Shown: positions 12,410 to 23,673, counted from the first letter of the stretch. The stretch is 64,000 nt of DNA from Leptobrachium leishanense (GCA_009667805.1 CM019067.1:62292637-62356636); one strand, 5' to 3'. The notes: a model not told the origin generated them from the letters alone. Numbers and translations: made by a program.

Positions 12410-13124
12410 GGGCCCTATTACAATCTTCGCACATACATTTGAGCCCGCACAAAAACACTTTAACGCGAGGGGCAAAACCATTTGCGCCGAACGTCGTATT
12501 ACAATGTCAGAGCAACAAACGTGCGTATACGTCTACCGCGGGTGAACCTGTTCGAACGCTGCGCGAGCTTACTGTACTTGGCGCTTCCTCTACTTAACAT
12601 TGTGAGCGCAAATGCGTTTGTGCGCTGGTACGCGGATGGTATTACAATCTATGCGCAGGATTTAACGCACAGCCTTTGCGCGCATAATTTTAGCAACTCC
12701 TAAAAGCTGGTGGTAACGGCAAATCTGAACAACCTGCCCGAAACCAAATACACCAGCCCAAAAAAAGAATGCAGCAAAGTATAGTTACACATTCTACTCA
12801 TACCAAAGCAATACAATGAAGAAGTTGTGCGTGTTTTTTTTATTGATGCACCATATAGGCGCAGATTGACTTTGACAGGCGCAAGAACTTAATGTGAGAC
12901 AATTGTGGTTCTTAATTCTGATTGGCTGAATCACGTGAAAAAAACAGTCCGCACACTGATTTCTGCGCGCAACGTTGCTGCGCACGCGTTTGTGCGCGTC
13001 CGTTTAACACACGTTATTGCTCGACGGATGAAAAATGCACGAGGATTGTAATTCCAGCATTGATTTATGCACACAAATTCACACGTTGCACGTGAGTTTT
13101 TGCGTGAAGAATGTAATAGGGCCC
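12410..13124. mobile_element. CpG-rich Harbinger-like MITE (GGGCCCTATTACA ends), copy 1
   Basis: 715 bp with ends GGGCCCTATTACAATCTTCGC and the complement GCGTGAAGAATGTAATAGGGCCC. GAC flanks both ends (12407-12409 and 13125-13127). The interior is unusually rich in GCGC and TGCGCGC words, partly decayed to TG/CA. It has no coding capacity. Related copies lie at 14103 and 23674. A 3-bp duplication and GGGC ends suggest PIF/Harbinger. Confidence 0.82.
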
Positions 13125-13127
13125 GAC

Positions 13128-14102
13128 ATGTTACGACAGATTGCATAAAAACCGTGACAGATTTTCCTTTTTTTCATGCATAAAAAGTCCCATCCATGTA
13201 ATTTTTTATTAGTGAAATTTACAAACATAATTACTACAAAAATGAAGCTAATGACATATTAAAATATACAGAGATGCTACAGCTAAACTAAACTGCTAGT
13301 AGTAAATTAGCTTTATGGTGTGACTCAGGTCATTAGCATTTTACAGCTTTAAAAAAGATCTTTATTTAGTGCTTTTCGCGTATTTACTATATTAGTAGAA
13401 AAAAAGGAAGCGCAATGAAGTGAATGTGTAAACATGACTACATTGTAGAATGTACAAATGTAGTGATAATGGCAGAAATACTGAAGGATTAAAGTTTGTG
13501 ATACTCTGCTGGTCGCTGCAAAATATTTCAGAAGTTACAACTCACAAAATAAAAAAATAAATCAGCCTCTGCCCAATTATTATTATTATATTTATTTTCT
13601 TTTTGGGGTAATTTTACTCACCTTTCATCCCGCGCCGCATGCAGCTCCTCCTCTCCAATCAGGGACTCCTGATCCCGGAAGTCTCTGAAGCTTTTCTGTG
13701 CAATTTGCTCCCATATGCAACATGCGTAGCATAGGAACCACAAACTGTGCACTGCTACAGGACTTCCGCATTTTCCGTACACAAGTTTTGTAGTACCTGT
13801 GTAGAATGATGGATCGGAGCTGTGTGCATGCTCAGATCCGATCCATTGGCTGCCTCTCTGAGCCCGATTGCTACAACGATTGGCCTCAAAGAGGTTGATG
13901 GCGGCACACTCTGTAAGTGCCGATGTCACTAATGACTGTTCTGGTGACTGACCAGCCGCCTAGAAATTCATAAATCCTTGATGCTGGTGACGTTGGGTGG
14001 AGTGGAGAAATCTCCTCTACTTCACCTAGCTTTTTCTCCAGATTGGGGGTGGAGAATGGAGGTGGGGCACTCCTCACAACCTGACCACTTTAAAAAGATA
14101 AA
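13128..14102. other. Unassigned spacer
   Basis: AT-rich to 13610, then a GC-richer block (13620-14080) containing a 103-codon minus-strand frame without recognisable domains. I see no element boundary. Confidence 0.3.
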
Positions 14103-14841
14103 GGACACTATTACACTCGTCACGCACAATTTTGCGCATGCGCAAAAACGCATTAGCACGAGGGGAAAAACCCCTTGCGCTGAACGTCGTATTACGATGT
14201 TCGTGCACAAAATGTGCGTTAACGTCTAACGCGAGTGACCCTACGCGAACCCTGCGCGAGCGAAAGTTTGTGCGCGCATCCCATACTTAATATTGTGAGT
14301 GAAAATGCGTTCATGCGATGGTACGCAGATGGTATTACAATCGACGCGCAAATTTTAACACACAGCGTTTGCACGCATAATTTGAACGTCTTTTAAAAGC
14401 TGGTGGTAACTGAAAATCTGAACGTCCTGGCCGAACCCAAATACACCAGCCCGAAAAAAAAAAAATACTGCAACGTTCAGTTACACATTCTACACATACC
14501 CAAACAATAAAAATGAGAAGTTGTGCGTGTTTTTATTATTGCTGCAGCATATATACTCAGATTGACTTTGACAGGCGCAAAAACATAACGGGAGATAATT
14601 GTGGTTCTTAATTCTGATTGGCTGAATCGCGTGAAAAAACAGTCTGCTCACTGATTTCTGCGCGCAACGTTGATGCGCGCCAGTTTTCGCGCGTATTTTT
14701 TACGTGCGATATTTTCGGATGGATGAAAAAACGCGCTCGGATTGCAATACCAGCGTTAATTTACGCGCGTTAACGTTTAACGCTGCGCGCAAAAAAATTT
14801 CGCTGCACGAGCTTTTTTGCGCAAGGAATGTAATACAGCCC
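14103..14841. mobile_element. CpG-rich Harbinger-like MITE, copy 2 (decayed ends)
   Basis: Same family as 12410-13124: it shares GAACGTCGTATTACGATG, TGATTTCTGCGCGCAACGTTG and GGCTGAATCGCGTGAAAA. The ends have decayed to GGACACTATTACAC and GTAATACAGCCC, and no clean 3-bp duplication remains. It keeps more intact CpG sites than copy 1. Confidence 0.8.
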
Positions 14842-15565
14842 AAAGTGGTCAGGATAAGTAGCATGTCCCACCAATGTTATAGTTGACCGTTAAATATAAA
14901 ATGAGGGATTATCTTCCATTCTAATTTTAGGATTATTATTGAAGGTTAAAGGACGTTTCACAGTCAGGATTTGGTGAAGTGAGTCAGGATTATACGTGTT
15001 TACCCCTTACTATGTTTAGGGTTAACGCTTATCGTTACAGTGTTGTGCTGGATTGAAAACATAGAACTTCAACTATCCAGTAAAGAAAACTCAACAACAG
15101 CAAGCGAAGCAGCTGTAAATAACGTTGACTATCACTAAACAAAGGTAAGTATTCTCAGTCAACTGCTGATATTCTCCATTTACCGTTACTCCACCATTGC
15201 TTGCAACTTTGCTGCATATACTTTGGCAGTTTTCAATTTTTGATCCTGAATTCTGATACATTTGGGAAAAACCATTAAAATCAAGGTTGTGTAACTCCGA
15301 CTGAAACTTCAATGAAATCTATGCTGAACAACATTGGTTGAAACTATAGTAGAAACAGTAGTGGGATCCTGATGAGGAGAACTATGCTGAACTACTTCAG
15401 CTGAAAAAACAATGGAAACAATAGTGAAAAGTATGGCAAACTAAGGCATAACTTCCCTGCATACTGAATTCATTGTCGTTTCACTGGAGATGATCCACCA
15501 TAGGTTGTCCTATTCAATCCACTGTTGTTTGACGAAGAATTTTTCAAATGAATCATTCATTTCCA
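14842..15565. other. Unassigned sequence
   Basis: Mixed-composition DNA with repeated short phrases around GAACTATGCTGAACTA and AAACAATAGTG. It may be a decayed dispersed repeat. No coding or RNA gene is visible. Confidence 0.3.
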
Positions 15566-15740
15566 AGTTTGAGTATGCTCGATCTTCGGTAGCACCTGCT
15601 GGTGCCTGATATTGAGCATACTCGATGTGGTCTGATCCTGGAGCAATGCAAAGGAATTATGTTTGCAATGAAATACCTTTGCAAATGACTTCCAGAACAT
15701 GCCCCAGAAATTTCAACACATCAGACAAGTCAGCTGATGT
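15566..15740. mobile_element. TTAA element family 2, internal fragment
   Basis: The phrases ATATTGAGCATACTCGA, GGAGCAATGCAAAGGAATT and CCAGAACATG correspond in the same order to 43800-43925 (ATATCGAGCATATTCAA, GGAGCAAAGCAAAGGAATT, CCAGAGCATG). No terminus is preserved here. Confidence 0.5.
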
Positions 15741-15944
15741 GTTGAAATCATTTAAAAAGCTTGAAGATTTATTTTTCCTGCATGTAGACATGGAGCCCAA
15801 GCTATAGTGTACATTGTATCAGCTCTCCGCACGCTGACCGGGTAACATCTGTTAATGTCGCTTCCTTGCCGGACTCCCCTTCTCTCACCAACAGTCTTTT
15901 GTGCTTTTCTCCAGCCCTTAGCCGACGCTTAAGGATAGGAACCT

Positions 15945-16308
15945 TGTAGCATCCCCCAGGAATGAGGCACTACGCAGATCTGGAGGTTTAACAGACAGTA
16001 GGTGACCGTCTTTATTGAGCTGAATATATACAATGCCAGGTGGTAGTGTAGCAGCCAATGGAAAAAGCACTGTGGCGTCCCCCCCCCTCCTCAAGTGAAC
16101 CAGACATGTCCAGACATGAAACAATAGGGTGCCATTTGATCATAGCCCGAGCATCAGACTGTCTGAATACATTAGATAACAGATAAGAAGTTACATAAGT
16201 AGGCATTAGCCTAATACAAAAGTCTGTCACAGATGTAAACATATTCCAGATAGGGGGAGTTGGAAAGGCTTCAGTGACCTCACAGTAATCCTATCAGCAG
16301 ATAGTAAC
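15945..16308 (-). mobile_element. LTR-like remnant (retroelement class unclear)
   Basis: Read on the minus strand, the segment starts TGTTACTATCTGC and ends GGGGGATGCTACA. It has a TATATATTC box shortly before AATAAAGACGG, the promoter and polyadenylation order expected in an LTR. A cysteine-rich 101-codon frame with a hydrophobic segment lies just upstream (16294-16599) but has no family I can name. There is no target duplication. It may be an old endogenous retroelement LTR. Only the promoter-like layout supports this. Confidence 0.35.
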
Positions 16309-16678
16309 AGATAAACAACAAAGACAATGATGATTATCACAAAAACAGTATTCATACATAACACAGGTTTCACAAACACCCTGCACTCTACAGGTACAGG
16401 GTGACTTCAACATAGTAGAGAGCAAGGAAACAATAAAGAACATCAGGCCTGCACCTCCCAAATACAGCTTTAGGCCCACGTACCCCAAGTTCATAGTGAC
16501 GCACATCACATACATATTGGAAAGTTTTTTGGCCATCAGAGGGAGGCCTCTGCCTTTCACATAGGACTTTCCTAATGTGATAATAATATAATGGGACATC
16601 TCTGAATATATTTACTGTGTTTTCAATGGAAAGTCATTTTCGATAAAACCGTTGGTTCCTGGTACTGGTAATCACTTG
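16309..16678. other. Unassigned sequence
   Basis: It contains the cysteine-rich minus-strand frame mentioned for the neighbouring LTR-like segment. At 16640-16680 it has wording like the family 2 TTAA element (ATAAAACCGTTGGTTCCT). No confident assignment. Confidence 0.3.
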
Positions 16679-16861
16679 CAGTGTTATTCAGAGAGAGGTG
16701 AAAACCAGGAGAATTGGCAGGAGAAGAGAACAATCTAGACCAAACAGCTGATTTGGAAAGTGAGATAAATGGGAGAATTTTTCTGGTTTGGCTATTTTGA
16801 CCTAGAATTTTCACTTCTCCAGTCAATTCTCCTGAGTTTCACCTCTATCTGAATAGCCCTG
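16679..16861. mobile_element. Short MITE (about 180 bp), second copy
   Basis: Ends are CAGTGTTATTCAGAGAGAGG and CCTCTATCTGAATAGCCCTG. It matches 7653-7833 in inverted orientation, with the same nested inverted repeats (AACCAGGAGAATTGGC and CAATTCTCCTGAGTTTC). It has no coding capacity. Confidence 0.75.
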
Positions 16862-17580
16862 TGGTTTTGAAGGGGGTTAACCAACTGAGCTATCACGTAA
16901 ACTACTTAAATGTATGAAAATACACACGGAGCTGTCGCAGAGTGAGCACACATCATCTTAAATGAACGTACAGTCAGTGCTATTTACCACATAAAACGAT
17001 TGCTGAAATATTCACATGGAGAAAAATCCTCAATTAGAATGCCAGAGCTTCAGATGGCCAGAAAACAGACAATAAATATAATGGTATTATACTGTTAAAA
17101 CTTAGTAATTTATATTTTAATAGGCTAGCAATAAAAATGATAATCATAGCTGTTTCCCTGAAAGCTATTTCCCTTCGCAATACATATATGATAGAACACT
17201 GGCTGCACACAATCTGTCACACACCAGCAAACCTATTCAAGAAGAGTTTTTTTGTTCTGGCGTCCTAGAAAATCAAAACCGTTTGATCGTTTTAGTAGCT
17301 TGCATAATTTTTATAGTGTGTAGTCGGCAATAACTTCTACCTTCAGGCACTTTATTCAGATACTACTTTTGATCCTTTTGATTAAGGCTTTTAAAAGAGT
17401 GATGATAATATTGGTTGTGTTTATCACTATCTTTTTAGAAAAAAACAGGACCGGTGTTCTCATTTCATACATCTTCTTTAAATGTAAAATAAGTATGTGT
17501 GTATTTATATATATATATTTATGAGCTCTGGGATACAGTTCTTTGAATTGCTGTGATGTGCAAATGGCTTCTGCAATAAT
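16862..17580. other. Unassigned AT-rich spacer
   Basis: No repeat boundary, coding frame or RNA gene was recognised. Confidence 0.4.
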
Positions 17581-17581
17581 A

Positions 17582-17610
17582 AACATATATATATATATAT
17601 ATATATATCA
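17582..17610. repeat. (TA)n microsatellite
   Basis: About 13 uninterrupted TA units directly before a Penelope-like terminal segment. Confidence 0.95.
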
Positions 17611-17737
17611 CCAGAGTATAACAGTATGTAGTGATAGCTTTTTTATTGGACTAATGTTACATTTGAAAGACAAGCTTTCGAGGGTTTGACACTCTTCTTC
17701 ACGTCTAGAAGCTATAGTGCACAAATATATAAATATA
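17611..17737 (-). mobile_element. Fragment resembling a Penelope-like terminal repeat with a decayed hammerhead-like core
   Basis: On the minus strand TGAAGAAGAGTG, then CCTCGAAAGCTTGTC, resembles the paired CTGAAGA and GAAA boxes of hammerhead-bearing Penelope terminal repeats. AGAC before and GTCT after the boxes could pair as stem I. The first core base is G instead of C. It ends at the TA target of the Tc1 element at 17740, which disrupts the rest. Assignment is tentative. Confidence 0.4.
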
Positions 17738-17739
17738 TA

Positions 17740-19349
17740 CAGTTGTGTTCAAAATTATTCAACCCCCACTGAAATTGAGTGTTTTGGCCAGTTTGACATT
17801 GATTTTGATCATTCAGTCATCTTGCTTACAATTAAATCAAAGAGGCACGTGTAGGTCAGACAAATATAACATAACATTTATAATGAAATAACCACAAATG
17901 TCTTTTCTGTGCTCACATCATTATCAGTTTTATTCAACCCCCAAGTGACATTCAATCTTAGTACTTAGTACAACATCCTTTTACAGTTATAAAAGCTTTT
18001 AAACGTGAAGCATAGCTTGACACAAGTGTCTTGCAGCGATCTACGGGTATCTTCGCCCATTCGTCATGGGCAAAAGCCTCCAGTTCAGTCACATTCTTAG
18101 GCTTGCGCACTGCAACTGCTTTCTTTACCCGAGGTTCTCAATCGGATTTAAGTCAGGTGACTGCGATGGCCACTCCAAAATGTTCCAGCCTTTAATCTGC
18201 AACCATGCTCTAGTGGACTTGGAGGTATGCTTGGGATCATTGTCCTGTTGAAAGGTCCAACGTCTCCCAAGCCTCAGGTTTGTGACCGGACTGCATCACA
18301 TTGTCATCCAATATCTCCTGGTACTGAAGAGAATTCATGGTACCTTGCACACGCTGAAGCTTCCCTGTACCTGCAGAAGCAAAACAGCCCCAAAGCATGA
18401 TTGACCCCCGCCATGCTTCACAGTAGGCAAGGTGTTCTTTTCTTCATAGGCCTTGTTCTTCCTCCTCCAAACATAGCGTTGATCCATGGGCCCAAACACA
18501 TTCTAATTTTGTTTCATCAGTCCACAGAACACTATCCCAAACTTCTGTGGTTTGTCCACATTACTTTTAGCATACTGCAGTCGACTCTTCTTATTCTTTG
18601 GAGACAGCAAGGGGGTGCGCCTGGGAGTTCTGGCATGGAGGCCTTCATTACGCAGTGTGCGCCGTATTGTCTGAGTTGAAACTTCAGTACCCACATCTGA
18701 CAAATCTTTCCTCAGTTCCTCAGCAGTCACACGGGGACTTTTCTCCACTCTACGCTTCAGGTAGCGCACAGCAGTCGAAGTCAGCATCTTCTTTCTGCCA
18801 CGACCAGGTAGCGTTTCAACAGTGCCCTTTGCCTTGAATTTGCGAATGATGCTTCCTATTGTCTCTCTTGGTATGTTTAACATCTTTGCAATCTTCTTAT
18901 AGCCATTGCCCTTCCTGTGAAGAGTAATCACCTCTTCTCTTGTCTTCCTGGACCATTCTCTTGACTTCACCATGTTTGTAACCACACCAGTAAATGTCTA
19001 GAAGGAGCTGAGTATCACAGTCATTTTAAAGCTGCCTAATTGTTGCTTATTATGCTTTATTGCTGCTCCGTGACATCCACAGGTGTTTTCAATACCTGAT
19101 TGAAAACACTTGAATGAACCTCTGTTCTTCAGAGTGGTAGTCTTTAAGGGGTTGAATAATTGTGTCAATGAAGAATTCACAAAAGAAACATTTACTACTG
19201 TATTACAAAACCAATTGATGTCATTTTAGTTGCATATGGTTCTTTAAAAAGTCCTTGTAGGATTTCATTCTGAATACAATTACAAATGTACACTAAATTC
19301 CCTAAAACCCTTTACAGCATTGGGGGTTGAATAATTTTGAACACAACTG
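17740..19349 (-). mobile_element. Tc1-like transposon copy 2, full length with TA duplication
   Basis: 1610-bp element with the same terminal CAGTTGTGTTCAAAATTATT repeats as 9774-11380. TA flanks at 17738-17739 and 19350-19351. The two copies differ by scattered substitutions and small indels. It directly abuts a third Tc1-type element, sharing the TA region at 19350. Confidence 0.95.
17958..18985 (-). pseudogene. Tc1-family transposase, multiple frameshifts
   Basis: The N-terminal helix-turn-helix half is intact (18503-18985, with SREWSRKTREEVITLH and AKMLNIPRETI). The frame is lost near 18540 by a 1-nt deletion relative to copy 1, just before WTDETK. A second lesion near 18125 removes the part that encodes LWWDLKK in copy 1. 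Unlike copy 1, the codon after NPI is GAG, so the third catalytic Glu is kept (reverse complement near 18140). The two copies therefore died by different routes. No single frame covers the catalytic domain. Confidence 0.9.
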
Positions 19350-19694
19350 TATATAGTATCGCACAGAAGTCAGTGCACTCCTCACATTTTTGTAAATATT
19401 TTATTATATCTTTTCATGTGGCAACACTGAAGAAATGACACTTTGTTACAATGTAAAGTAGTGAGTGTACAGTTTGTGTAACAGTGTAAATTTACTGTCC
19501 CCTCAAAATAACTCAACACGTAGCCATTAATGTCTAAACCACTGGCAACAAAAGTGACTACACCCCTAAATGAAAATGTCCAAATTGGGTTAGTCATTTT
19601 CCCTCCGTGGTGTCCTATGACTTCTTATTGTTACAAGGTCTCAGGTGTGAGTGGGGAGCAGGTGTGTTAAATTTGGTGTTATCGCTCTCACTCT

Positions 19695-20020
19695 TTAATC
19701 CCTTCACTGCGGAGGACGTGTGGGGAACGTCCTAATTGACTCCCACTACAGTATATGCAGGGGACATTACCCACACGTCCTCCGCTTGCGGCACCTCTGT
19801 CCTGGGTCCCACAGCATTCTGACTTCAGCAAAGTCAGATGCTGAATTTGAACCCACCCCGACGTCTGATGTCATCGCGCCATGCGCGATGACGTCATTTC
19901 CAGGCGACACCCCGGCAATGCCGGGAGATCGCCTGAAAGGGAGGGGGGATCCTTTTGGATCCCTCTCCCGCCCGATCGGGAGGGTTTACAGAAAGAAACA
20001 GGCACTGCTTGACCCCCCAC
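19695..20020. mobile_element. TTAA element family 1, GC-rich half only, inserted in Tc1
   Basis: It starts at TTAA 19695-19698 with TCCCTTCACTGCGGAGGACG and includes GATGTCATCGCGC, CAATGCCGGGAGATCGCC and GGATCCTTTTGGATCC, all shared with 764-1100 and 52100-52425. It stops abruptly near 20020 without the AT-rich half or a closing TTAA. A deletion probably removed its right side together with the Tc1 C-terminal coding region. Confidence 0.8.
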
Positions 20021-20060
20021 CCCCCCAACCTCCTCAGTAATGCTGGCAGCACTTATACGT

Positions 20061-20303
20061 CTATTTCCCAAAGACAACCTCTGGATTTGACACTGAGCAC
20101 GTGCACTCAGCTTCTTTTGGTCGACCATGGCGAGGCCTGTTCTGAGTGGAACCTGTCCTGTTAAACCGCTGTATGGTCTTGGCCACCGTGCTGCAGCTCA
20201 GCTTCAGGGTCCTGGCAATCTTCTTATAGCCTCGGCCATCTTTATCTAGAGCAACAATTATTTTTTTCAGATCCTCAGAGAGTTCTTTGCCATGAGGTGC
20301 CAT
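20061..20303 (-). pseudogene. Tc1-family transposase, N-terminal fragment
   Basis: From the ATG at 20303 the frame reads MAPHGKELSEDLKKII, then KKIARTLKLSCSTVAKTIQRF, the first helix-turn-helix of a Tc1 transposase, and NRPRHGRPK. It shifts frame there: the adjacent frame (19871-20128) continues KKLSARAQCQIQRLSLGNRR, the second DNA-binding helix region. An extra A in the A-run near 20115 explains the shift. No DDE catalytic residues are present. It encodes at most a DNA-binding domain and is not a working transposase. Confidence 0.88.
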
Positions 20304-20678
20304 GTTGAACTTCCAGTGACCAGGATGAAAGAGTGAGAGCGATAACACCAAATTTAACACATCTGCTCCCCATTCACACCTGAGACCTTGTAACACTAAC
20401 AAGTCACATGACACCAGGGAGGGAAAATGGCTAATTAGGCCCTATTTGAACATTTTCACTTAGGGGTGTAGTCACTTTTGTTGCCAGTGGTTTAGACATT
20501 AATGGCTGCGTGTTGAGTTATTTTGAGGGGACAGTAAATTTACACTGTTATACAAGCTGTACACTCACTACTTTACATTGTAGCAAAGTGTCATTTCTTC
20601 AGTGTTGTCACATGAAAAGATATAATAAAATATTTACAAAAATGTGAGCGATGCACTCACTTCTGTGAGATACTATAT

Positions 20679-21718
20679 ATAAGCTCAATCTTTAACATAC
20701 ACTGTGTAAATATTTTTTTATAAAATATTATTATTTATTGTATCACTATGCTTTTTGTCACAGTTCTACTCTTTTCTTACAATATTACTTCTATATTCAG
20801 AAGGTCATTGAAGTGTTCCGTTTCTCCACTGTGGTTAGTCTGACTAGGAGGCTTAGAAGGCAGATAATTTATTTTCCCTGGTGTATTATTTACCTTCAGG
20901 AGGCTTTAATAGAAATAAGAAGTCAGCCTTGTGACCAGAGTATAATTGTCACCGCAGACAATTGCTGCAATCTGCAATCTTAAAAAAAAAAGTCCTTGAA
21001 TGTTTTGGGTTTTATTTTATGCAGTGTTTGTATCCGGACTTCAGTATCAGCTGGTCACTTTGCTTTGTGTGTATTGTAATACACAGACACCAGACATAAA
21101 TATTAAACAGTGTATTTTGCATGAGGAATGGAGCGCAGTAACAGGCTGGCTTTGACTTCTTCTAATCACATCATTTTGTAAAAACATTTCCAAAATATAT
21201 AATTATAGCCAGAGAATTGGATTTAGAGGTGAATAGAAACTTTCATTAATATTTCTGTACGTGTATTCGAGGTAACCTCTTTATCCTTTTGCTAGTCTGT
21301 CATCTCTACCTACATTAAAAAAAATCATTAAAATAACATGAAAGTGGTACTTTGACATTATTGGCCCTAACGGATTAAATAAACGTGTAATAGATGTTCA
21401 CTCTCTCCTTCTCCAAACACACTGCCTAGTGCAGTCATTCACCAACTTGCAGGTAGAGACACTGCTTTTTGGATTGGAGATCAGCCTCTTACCTAGTATG
21501 AATTTTCTCCTTTGAACATGACGCATCTCGATGTGTTTGTCTGTCGTACCCCCCTGACCCCCATGTTCCACATCCCAGTATTTCTGCCAGTAGGTTTGGA
21601 GTTGATTGTCTTGATAGAAAGCTAAATAATACCTTGTTCAAACAACCCTAGTTGTCACAGTCCCCAACAAGGTCCATTCTTTCGTTCTCCTCAGTGTTTG
21701 TCTTGTCCATTTGACAAC
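20679..21718. other. Single-copy-looking AT-rich sequence
   Basis: No repeat family recognised. The part at 21050-21250 has balanced composition and motifs such as TTCTAATCACATCATTTTG and CATAAATATTAAACAGTG. It is a weak candidate for a conserved non-coding element. Confidence 0.25.
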
Positions 21719-21721
21719 ATA

Positions 21722-22749
21722 CAGGGTTATTCAAAGAGATCCAAACTGCTGGAGAAAGGTAACCGAACAGTGAAATTCAGCGTATGGTTACATTTCCTGG
21801 CCATTCGGCTATTCAGAGAGCAGGCAGTTCGCCAAATCCTGGCGAATTGCCTGCACATACGGTGCCTGTTCGGTGTCTGTTCGAGGGCAGTGAAATCCCC
21901 ATACAGAAGCAATGCTCCGTCTATTCAGAGAACACAAGCCAGCAGTGAAAAGTTGCCGAAATGTCATGGGTTCGATCCCAGCGAGCAACCTCTCCAGTAA
22001 GTGTCTTTGGCAAGACACCTAACGGTACATACTCGCCACCCAGGACATACTTGAAAACAAGAGAAATCTTAATGTATCCTTCCTGGTAAAATCCTTTCTC
22101 AAAAAGAAATATCCTGCTATTCAGTGGCTTCATTCAACAGGTTTATTCAGGCGAATCCCATAGGCTTCAATGTTAAAAATATTCCTGTTTTAATCCAATA
22201 TCTAATAAACCGTTGATTATAATATTCTGCAGTAAAAAGTCTCTTTATTTATAGATTTTTTAGGATCTTTTAGGCATTTTTCGGGATTTTTTTGCAATTT
22301 GTTGTTTTTTTTTTTTAAGTCGTTTTTTTTTTTCTGTATCAGCCCTTTTTATTACCATTCATTGGATCCTATATGTAAATTTCAGACATTTTTGTTCAGT
22401 AGTTTCTTTGCAAACAGCGTTTCACTTTTCAAACATTCAAGCGTACTGTTTTTTTTTCTCACTCCATTCGTCTGTGGTGTCAGGTTTTTCCGGCGGCTGC
22501 TCTGCGCTGTGATCGGCAGCTGCTCGGGTTCTCTGGCGTGTTCGGCGGGGTTAATTCACATGTTTTTACGGGTTTCGGTGTGCGTTCACCGGGTTTGCGG
22601 CGGCTTTTCCCTGCACTACGACGGCCCTGTGGTGTTTGCTGAATACACCGCAGGGTCGCTGAAATGGGATCGCCAAATCGCACCGAATTGAAGAGAACGA
22701 AAAGTCACCGAACTTGTGGTGACTTTTCGATTCTGTTTGAATAACCCTG
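21722..22749. mobile_element. CAGGG-terminus element, type 1, complete, with SINE inserted
   Basis: Ends CAGGGTTATTCAAAGAGATC and TTTGAATAACCCTG, flanked by ATA on both sides (21719-21721 and 22750-22752). The body matches 6240-7164. It is longer because a SINE lies at 21967-22110. No transposase frame is present. Confidence 0.8.
21967..22110 (+). mobile_element. tRNA-derived SINE, 5'-truncated
   Basis: GGGTTCGATCCCAGCGAG is a pol III B-box and tRNA T-arm-like sequence. It is followed by a body and the 3' tail AATGTATCCTTCCTGGTAAA. The A-box half is absent. The same tail occurs at 24789-24868. The insertion splits the phrase CCGAAATGtc..tcCTGCTATTCAG of its CAGGG host, with GAAATRTC on either side as a likely duplication. 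Confidence 0.7.
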
Positions 22750-22752
22750 ATA

Positions 22753-23001
22753 GTTTCTTTTATTTTCTTCATTTTTTGGCGTTAAATGAACACTCATTCC
22801 TACAGCACTAAAACCAGTTTGGTGTTATTACGGGATGAAAAATATCAACTTCCCTATGGCACCTAATAAATAATGACATTACTACTATCGGAGAAGCTCT
22901 AGCCAGTTTGGCAATGAAATAATAGTGAATCTAGGCCACTGGTGGTTTCTCTATCAAGAGCATCTGGCTAACAGGAAAGAAGTGATTGGTTACTGGCCAA
23001 G
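22753..23001. other. Unassigned spacer
   Basis: Short non-repetitive stretch between a CAGGG element and a solo LTR. Nothing recognised. Confidence 0.4.
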
Positions 23002-23006
23002 CATGA

Positions 23007-23538
23007 TGTCAGGTTCCTAAACCGTACCTTGGCAGCCCCCTTCAAGTATTGTGCATCTGTACTGTGCCTGCACTTCAAGTCCTGTTTATTTCTGTGCTGC
23101 TGAGATCCAGCACCAGTTCTGTCAAACAAACAGTTAAAACACACTCTAGGTCATGTGACTTACCTGCAATAAAAGCACCACACCTTCCTCTGCTCCTTGC
23201 TCCCGCATTATATAGTTATCTGCCTTCAGAAAGAGAGGACCTATGCTGTGGCTCTCTTGTGATTTCCAGAACCCCAAATGCTGACATTGCTACATACCTT
23301 CCCTGTGTCTCCATACCCTTCGCTATCCTGTGTGTGTCCAAGATCCTATTGTCCTGGTTTGTTTCCTGATTCCCCTTCATCAAGCCCTCTACATGTCTTT
23401 TCCCTCTGCTCCAAAGTTATTGTTTTTGCTGCCTCCTGCAGCAACTCACCACTCACCGCAGACCCCTGTATTGGTGCATCATCGATTCTGGGCTCAGTAT
23501 CATGCCATCTCGGTACCACCCCAGTACGGTCCCTGACA
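23007..23538. mobile_element. Solo LTR with 5-bp target duplication CATGA
   Basis: The 532-bp segment starts TGTCAGGTTCC and ends GGTCCCTGACA, the classic TG..CA ends with a short inverted repeat. CATGA precedes it (23002-23006) and follows it (23539-23543). Inside are GCAATAAAAGC and ATTATATAG boxes. Gypsy-type retrotransposons of fish and frogs often have such TGTCAGG ends, so gypsy is the best guess. No internal coding region remains, as expected after recombination between two LTRs. Confidence 0.8.
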
Positions 23539-23673
23539 CATGACTATAGTACCCAGAGGGAAATCAACCCTCAATTCAGAGTATACCAGTAAACCTTATT
23601 ACAGTATATACAAAACATGGGTATATAAAGTATCAAGCACATCTAGGCAGGGGTCAAGTCCTAAAAAAAATAA

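Larger units (their letters stand above)
19352..20678 (-). mobile_element. Third Tc1/mariner family, long terminal repeats, internally deleted
   Basis: Inverted repeats of about 340 bp: 19352-19694 (TAGTATCGCACAGAAGTCAG start) and 20335-20678 (ends CTTCTGTGAGATACTA). Both contain GTGACTACACCCCTAA or its complement and TTTGTTGCCAGTGG. Only the N-terminal part of the transposase remains. The C-terminal part is replaced by a TTAA element fragment (19695-about 20020). The usual element length is about 1.6 kb, so several hundred coding bases are missing. Confidence 0.88.

Noticed and set aside
13618..13929. 103-codon minus-strand frame in a GC-richer block
   Set aside because: No domain, no codon pattern evidence and no neighbouring exon signals. 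Chance is the simplest explanation.
16294..16599. Possible envelope-like protein fragment
   Set aside because: A hydrophobic stretch and cysteines alone are not diagnostic. No family motif is visible, so it is left as unassigned beside an LTR-like segment.
21967..21990. tRNA gene suggested by GGGTTCGATCCC
   Set aside because: Only the B-box/T-arm is present, with no acceptor or anticodon arms, and a SINE body and tail follow.
22299..22691. 130-codon frame and similar frames in other CAGGG elements (46834-47187, 47078-47560)
   Set aside because: They recur in the same place in several non-autonomous copies but with frameshifts and stops between copies, and they have no transposase motifs.
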